64,000 nt of DNA, from assembly GCA_001949185.1 (NCBI GenBank), contig BDGG01000001.1, positions 6,059,353-6,123,352 on the forward strand, written 5' to 3'. The translations under genes and the position numbers were made by a program. The stretch comes from Ramazzottius varieornatus (lineage: Eukaryota; Tardigrada; Eutardigrada; Parachela; Ramazzottiidae). The notes beneath the pieces are model-generated. The model saw nothing but the letters and a program-made list of their open reading frames with translations. It was not told where the DNA came from and ran no database searches. Positions 57,774 through 64,000 of the stretch are shown here, in pieces. Positions within the stretch are counted from its first letter, which is position 1. Each line of letters starts with the position of its first letter.

Positions 57774-60700
57774 CTACAAAAAAAAGGAATCTCAAAGTTA
57801 TGGCCAAATTAATATTTGATCTGATAAAACAATTAATTTTGGTCAAAGATGGGCCGATACTGTGGAAACGTGTCGGCCGCTTCCTTTTGTTGCACAGAAA
57901 TCGATCGATGATCCCAGTTTTACTATATTGAGACTGCCTGAAAGTCAGATAAAATTCCCTCTCGCAGCACTTCATAGCTAATAATATCAGGTCTATCAGT
58001 ATACACCCGCCGTTTTTCGGGCACCCATTTCAAAAATTTTCCATAGCCTAAACTCCATAGCCTATGTCCAAACGCACTACGGGAAGAGTGCAATCGACTG
58101 CCGTTTCAGTTTTGCAGAACAGGTCTTGCTCAGAAAATTGTAAATACTCAAACTTCGTCCAAAGAAAATTTTTTCTGCCCCAGGCCGGGCATAGCAGATT
58201 TTCTGAAACAGTATATACGGTGGACACTTTACTCCATCCACCAAGAGTATCATTATTCATGTCCATGCAAAATATGGTCGAAGAAAACAAACACCTTTGT
58301 AGCACCCCACCAAAGTGCCGTGCGTTGTTGTCGGCAATAACGCTTGTCGCAACTTTTTCTTTTGCTAAACCGCAAAGGCCTTTTTCCTTACCTTATTTTT
58401 GTTTTTACTGCTAAGTTAAATCTCTGCCAAAAAACAAGCCTGTTTTTTGTGCGGAATTGTAGCTTTGCGGTGCGAGAAAAACTTCGTGAGAAAGCCCTGG
58501 TTTGAAATGTATCGTAACCATTTGAAATTTTCTCCACGTCCCCTTTGAAACGCTTTGAGACGAAATCGGTTGTACGAAAAACGAAGAGACGATGTTATTG
58601 AAGTTGAACATCTGTTGGACTTCGAGAGTTACATTCCGTGGTAGAAACGAAGTTTCGAACTGCGACCGCGAAAAACGGCAACTACATACTTGAAGACCAT
58701 ATAATTATCATCTTGCTCAAATTTTCAGAATGACTTTCGGTGAGACGAAAACCCGCTGGTCCAAACTGCGAGAAAAAATCATGAAAAGATATTTTCTAGA
58801 TCAGAAATAAGCCTGTTCACAGGTCAACCGTCAATGGTATCGACAGAGCAAACTCTAGCTGGCTGCACCTGTGTAACTGCTGGAGATGAAAGGTCAACTA
58901 CTGTAAACTTCGTGCGGAAAGAAATGTATAAGACAGGCTGAACCCCACTCAAAATTTTGTGAAGTTGGATCGAGGAAAGTACCGTTCGAAAGACAAATAT
59001 CAAAACTACTGGCACCGCGCAAGCGGCCACCGCTGCACTACATTGGCAGTACAAGTCGTACATACCACCTCGAGTTAGGAGCGGAAATTGTAAACAAAAC
59101 GAGGAAACATATCTTACCGGCGGAGATTGTATCTGGGAATTATTCATTTCCGTACTTAGTCGGCGCACAGTTCCGAACGCAATCGAAGGAGGATGTTACG
59201 CACTGGCCAGATATAGTTCCGTTCGGCAATTGCGGCAAATGGTGGTGTGGTTAACGGATGTGCTAGCAGGCGTTATTTTGTAGTCGGGTTCCGGCATAAG
59301 ATGGAAGACGCGTTCCGCTCTTTGTGCTGTGGATATAATATCCCAACGATGAACAGGAAGATATTACCGGTGTATCCTGTTATAAGCCCGGTGCTCTTGG
59401 CACCTACAATTCGTGATGCTTCTGGCTAATATCTTCCACCTCCGTGATGTGTTTTTACGCCACCAGGAAGGATACCCCGAACGGGACACTGTCACTCGGA
59501 ATTTGATGGATACTCAAGGAAGGAAGGAGAAAACGTCCAAGGAAGGATGTGGAAGCTGACGGAGCAACTTTAACGAGCAGGCGAGAAGAAAGCGGCATCC
59601 ACTTCGGTCTAGCGGACACTGTGGCATTTCGGCTGCAGCATCTTTCTTCCGGTTCCTCCAATTCCCACTTCATTTGTGCCGGAACTAACTAGCAAAGTAT
59701 ATCCCAGCACATTCCTTGACATCCTCGCATACTATTTGCTATAAATCTATCCAGAGTAAGTTCGGAAACGACAATACGACACCACGTATGATTATTCACA
59801 TCCGTGTTATGTATATACGAAGAGATCTGGACTACGTGGAAAATAGGAAGGTACAAGAGACGGAGATGGGATAAAGCTTGTCCTGTGTGCTTTGCATACA
59901 CGTATCCGGTTACCGGCAGCTGCTGTCTCGCTGTGCATCGCAACGCTGCACTTCCGCCCATTTAGCCTTGTCGCAAACCTTTTTGGCTTTTGCGAGCGGC
60001 AATACAGCTTTCTTTCTCATACCCCAAAGTCCATGAACCTGTTTGCTGGAGCAGCCCTATCGTATTTGAACCTCCACAATCTTTCTTGGCTTGTGGATAT
60101 CCTATTCAATTACTTTCTTCTTAAGAGCAGGCCTGCCGCTGCGCATTTGCACAATAGTCAATGTGGCAAAAAACTGGGTGCCCGTATGCAGTGCCCGTCA
60201 AGTGACAATCGGCTCGGATTCGCGTCGGTTACTTTAGACGAATCTGGCTTCGTCAATGTGACGGCTTAATGGGTCCAGCATACATACACGGCTTGCACAC
60301 TGGTTCCAGCCGTGACGTCAGGCTTGACATATGCCATTGCCCAGCTATCTGCCTCATTAGAATTTTCCAGCGGCAGGCCTACTTAAGAGATAGCTAGATT
60401 TCAAGTGCGGAGTGGCCCCATGTGCAAGATAGTTGAAGGAGGTTTAAGAAGAATCCTCTGAAGTGAAAGATCTCAACATCGTTGGTTTCAGCCGTGTGTT
60501 TGTGTCGGGCAATTACAACACGGTATCATGCTGCCTTCCTTGTCGACGTATGTGGCATGGGTTTTGTTGCTCGCATACTAGGTCAATCAAGTCAACCAGA
60601 TAAGGCCGGAAGTTTTTGTGGCTGACAGTCGACAGCTGACGTACGTACTTCGACGACCCGAACTTGGGCTTGACCTTGGTTGCACAAGGTTCGGCCAGAG

Positions 60701-61868
60701 CCGATAGCTATTTTAAACTGCCTATCCACCCCGGGCACAGAGGGCTTCAGCGTACTGGCTGCCGTTATCAAGGGAACGCAACAACGTCGAAGAAGGATGC
60801 TTTTCAGTGGGGCCGGACAAAGGTTAGGAGTTTTCGAGGTACGCGCACATCAACGTGTGGCATGGACGACGGAGACTGGGTGCTGTTGGATATTCCAGGT
60901 TCGATACACGACTGGCTTTTACATATTCTATCAGGACTCCTGCACGTGTCGGTGTCAAATTACTCATACTGCAATTACGTACCTATTGCTTTTTGACGTA
61001 TTGTATAGAACACACTCCTCAAATACTCATCCAGCGCTTTATACTCACAGAAACGCTCCCCTAACTCAAACTTTATTTAATCTCAGTAAACGATGTTTTG
61101 ACACCTCATTCCATTGTCCGTCCTCGTGCTTTCAATACAGACGTGCCTAAACGTCCATGACACCCTGATTAATATTTGCCTTCTCGACCGGCATACAAAT
61201 CAATAAAATGGCGTCACAAAAGATGCCTTTGAGTGGCTGTAATTTGCCGTGAAAACACTTGCATTACAGTCGCCTCTCAAAGGGAAGCCACCGATCGATT
61301 CAACAGGATTAAAGGACCGACCTACTGATTATTAACCGTAATTGGCATCTCTGTCGGGCAAACAACACGGCACTTCAAGTCCATCTCCACTCTTCCATGC
61401 TCTATCCCTCCTTAACCCCTCGTTAATACCCCATCTTCACGCCCGCAAACAATCCCTCTTTTTGACTAAATGGCGTTTGGCTCGTGTCAGCTGTGTCCCT
61501 TTCGGTCAAATGCACCTTGAGCCACAAGACGGGAATAAGTTCAACTCCCATGTTCCGAATGCTTGTACTTCCTGCTCGTCGATGGCACCAGTGCAGCAGT
61601 CAAAGGACATTTCTTCAGTCTCCTGATCTCCTGCTGACAGAACTGTGATTCATAGGTCCTATTTGTATCGGGCTTTCGCTTCTTGATTGTTTCTTGAAAT
61701 TGTGTTTCATTTTAACCTTGAACAGTCGAATGCGATGTGGTGAAAACAGAAAGAGTGTGGTAGCTCTCCAGTGCGAATTAACATTTCAAAAAATTTGGAA
61801 AAATTACACAAACAATCGATACATTTTGTGTATTATGGAAGACCTCTGGCCATTAGACGATCGGCACT
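57774..61868. other. Upstream of the ETS gene; no gene firmly supported
   Basis: It should contain the promoter and first exon(s) of the ETS gene. Plus frames at 59892-60269 and 60664-61150 are open; the second reads in two frames at once (STPGTEGFSVLAAVIKG and MDDGDWVLLDIPG near 60876), so exons are possible but unresolved. No motif is recognised. Confidence 0.35.
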
Positions 61869-63201
61869 TCACAGGTCGGTTCTCGCCCCGTTCAGTTCGT
61901 ATTCGTCATCGTCCGGTCCATTGTCCAACAGTTCAGCGCTGATCTCCACGAGCTTGAAGGTCTTATCAGGCTGCCACTCGTAGAAGTTGGCCACGTAGTA
62001 AATCAAAGCAGGACGGGTGGCGGAGGACGCGGAGCCAGTGGTGTCGTCATAGGACAAAATGATGTCGTATATTACCATGCGTCGGCCATCCTGAGACCCA
62101 TTTTGCTTTAAAAAGTTCGCGATGTAGTTTTCCGATCGACGCCATTCGCCCCCGCGGTTGGAGACGACCGCTTGAGGAATAGCGTTGGAATCAATGTCAG
62201 TCGAACCTCCAAGCAGCGAAGCAATCAGATGTCCAGCGTCGTCGGTGAGCTTGCTTTTTTGCTTTGGGTGTCTCCGGCCTCTGTTGCGAACGATCGTAAC
62301 TTTGTCTTTGCTGAAGGAAACTCTTTCATTCCGAATATGCCACGGACAGATTACAGCTGCCACGCGTTCCAGGCGATATGGTCTGATGCATACAAGAAAC
62401 CAAGTGCGTCAAAAACTTTAGTTGGGAAGTACAATATACTTGAATTTTTTGCTGTCAAAGTCAATCAGGTGAAAACACATTCGACAACGCAGAAGTCTTC
62501 ATCACTTCGTTACATTATTCGCATAATAATACTGTAGTGCTATGAAATTATCGCGCACGTAACCACTTGAACAGTAAATGATGCCCGGGTTAAAGCCAGC
62601 GAGGCTAAAGTGATAACATCTAATCACACTGGGCAACGAGGACTCATCACGTGGCTCAGTGCGCGATAATTTGGTAGCACCACAGTAGCTTACCCGGTGT
62701 TGTCGGGATTGATATGGGTCGATTCGTCTCTCTCCACCCGAAGGGTTGGATCCAGACAGGAGTTCCAGCAGGGACCTTTTCCAGCTTGCGGATGACGGGT
62801 GCAATCGCGAACGTTCAGTTCCACGGCTTTTTTGAGGTCTTCCTCGTTTTGGTGAGCTATGTTCTCTATATCCTTTCGGTCCCAATTTGTCAGAGTTTCG
62901 CTGGAAATTCTTACCTGGCTGTAGGGTAAGGTTCCATGTCCGAGGGCTTCTTTCAAGTGCTCCGTGGCACTGCGAGGTACAGCTGCAAGATAGCTTTTGA
63001 TAACGCCGCCCAGATCATATTCCCGTGGTTTACTGCGGATGTCAGTCGGCACTTACCGTCATATAACCCATTCAAAAACTGAGGCTCCTGGCGAGGCGTT
63101 TTCTTCGATACGGTGTAGGGTACGGTAAGAATTAGTGCAGTTAGGATTAGACCAAGAACCACGCGGGCCGCCATCATAGATGAGGAGAGTTGGTAGCGCA
63201 T
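61869..63201 (-). CDS. Secreted protein of unknown family, 315 aa, three exons
   Basis: Exons 63057-63201, 62694-62982 and 61869-62382 join with matching phases (1, then 2) to one 316-codon frame. A signal peptide opens it (MAARVVLGLILTALILTVPY after MRYQLSSSM). The mature part begins SKKTPRQEPQFLNGLYDAVP. A cysteine cluster RDCTRHPQAGKGPCWNSCLD is followed by VICPWHIRNERVSF, a basic segment RNRGRRHPKQKSK, then a region that reads like beta strands (RRMVIYDIILSYDD, ALIYYVANFYEWQPDKTFKL) and an acidic end (LLDNGPDDDEYELNG). The four cysteines suggest two disulfides. I do not recognise the family. A possible alternative 49-bp intron after PYSQ would break the frame and is rejected. A TATA box sits at the right distance upstream. 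Confidence 0.75.
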
Positions 63202-63259
63202 AAACTGGCTCAGCAGAGAGGAAGATACGTTATGAAAACTGCCTCCCTCAGGGCGGAAA

Positions 63260-63266
63260 TTTTATA
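63260..63266 (-). promoter_or_regulatory. TATA box of the secreted-protein gene
   Basis: TATAAAA on the minus strand lies about 60 bp before ATG 63201, which leaves room for a start site about 30 bp downstream and a short leader. Confidence 0.6.
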
Positions 63267-64000
63267 TCCAGCAGATTGCTCATTCGGGTCTTTCCTTCAA
63301 GATGGACACTTGTCATGCTGGCTCGCGACAATTGAAATATAATCTTCATTCGCGGACAAAAGCGAAAACAATACCATCATTTTAGGCGGGAGCTGCGGTG
63401 GTCTTATCTGCATGTCTACCCAAGAGTTGAGCAAAACAATCATATTATTCACGAATTCCATTATCTTATCCGGTACGTTACTCAGACCAGCGGAATTACC
63501 CCACAAACAAGGGCTGGGCCCGTCAAAGACCACAGCTCCCCGCGTACATGTCTCGAGGGCGACATTCTAGCTATGCAAATGTCGCATAATCGGTGCCTGC
63601 ACAAACCGAGTCGAAGAGGTCTTCACTCAAAAGTTGCAAGCACTAAGCCAGACGCAAAGAGATCGACACAAGATGACTATTCAGAAGCATTAGGGCAGTT
63701 TTGTACTGACCAGAGCCGTCGACTCAAGTCGAGACGCCAGGTCTAAAGTCTGAATACTTTCTTCTTAGACAAATTTTGTCGTGAAAATTTACCTATGGGA
63801 CGCACCTGAGAAGACTGTCTAACGAGCTCAATCAGGTGCACGACAACTGAGCTTGAGGTTTTGATGTAGAATTTGGTAGCCCACTCAGGGCTAACACCAT
63901 GTAGCTTGCTGCTGAACAATTCACAACGTAAGAATTGTTTTACAAAGCTCGATGACGGCACTCTCCAATCTTCGCAGTTAAGGTTGACACTACAGTAGTT
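63267..64000. other. No gene seen
   Basis: Short frames only (minus 63297-63533, 63743-63961), without motif or splice support. It is upstream DNA of the secreted-protein gene. Confidence 0.4.

Noticed and set aside
62882-62937. Possible 49-bp GT-AG intron after PYSQ in the secreted-protein gene
   Set aside because: Removing 49 bp breaks the frame, while reading through keeps one frame that joins the next exon in phase.
63033-63056. A 24-bp GT-AG intron between the first two exons of the secreted-protein gene
   Set aside because: It is too short and gives the wrong phase. The acceptor at 62983 (intron 62983-63056, about 74 bp) gives the right phase.

Overview
This is a eukaryotic, animal nuclear window: spliced genes with short GT-AG introns (about 50-300 bp) lie among many decayed and intact DNA transposons. 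Conserved animal genes (ITM2/BRICHOS protein, SUCLA2, OPA3, VKOR, a PEA3-type ETS factor), compact introns, balanced base composition and many orphan ORFs suggest a small-genome invertebrate. A tardigrade would fit, but nothing in the window proves it. The first bases are a G-run that looks like a contig edge.

Layout. 0.4-5.5 kb: a Tigger/pogo element with TA target duplication and an open transposase lacking one catalytic Asp, then GATC-rich repeats around a DD37D mariner/maT relic. 6.2-8.9 kb: a multi-exon, probable type I membrane protein with two copies of a cysteine-containing module and a stop codon inside its membrane helix. 10-11.2 kb: a two-exon orphan GPCR. 11.2-22 kb: mostly repeats, foldback elements, a minisatellite and unassigned ORFs. 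22.1-23.2 kb: an intronless multipass membrane protein of TMEM121-like layout.

24-33.6 kb is the conserved gene island: ITM2-like (+), SUCLA2 (-), OPA3 (+, head-to-head with SUCLA2), a very hydrophilic small protein (+) and VKORC1-like (+). I resolved exon boundaries and phases for ITM2, SUCLA2, OPA3 and VKOR, and each gives one uninterrupted frame. SUCLA2 and OPA3 are both mitochondrial proteins and share a 741-bp divergent promoter region.

34-47 kb is transposon territory: a 3.95-kb hAT element whose six-exon transposase gene carries one nonsense codon, its 666-bp deletion derivative with an 8-bp target duplication, a second hAT-type MITE with a perfect 8-bp duplication, and TATCGATA-rich DNA. 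47.7-54.4 kb: a secreted/membrane protein with a Ser/Thr-rich stalk, then a Ser/Pro/Lys-rich multi-exon gene that I cannot name. 56.1-57.8 kb: the C-terminal five exons of a PEA3/ETV-type ETS transcription factor (-). 61.9-63.2 kb: a three-exon secreted protein of unknown family (-) with a TATA box.

A palindromic MITE family (MITE-A, about 125-146 bp) recurs five times across the window. Several perfect 14-19 bp hairpins are also scattered through non-coding DNA.
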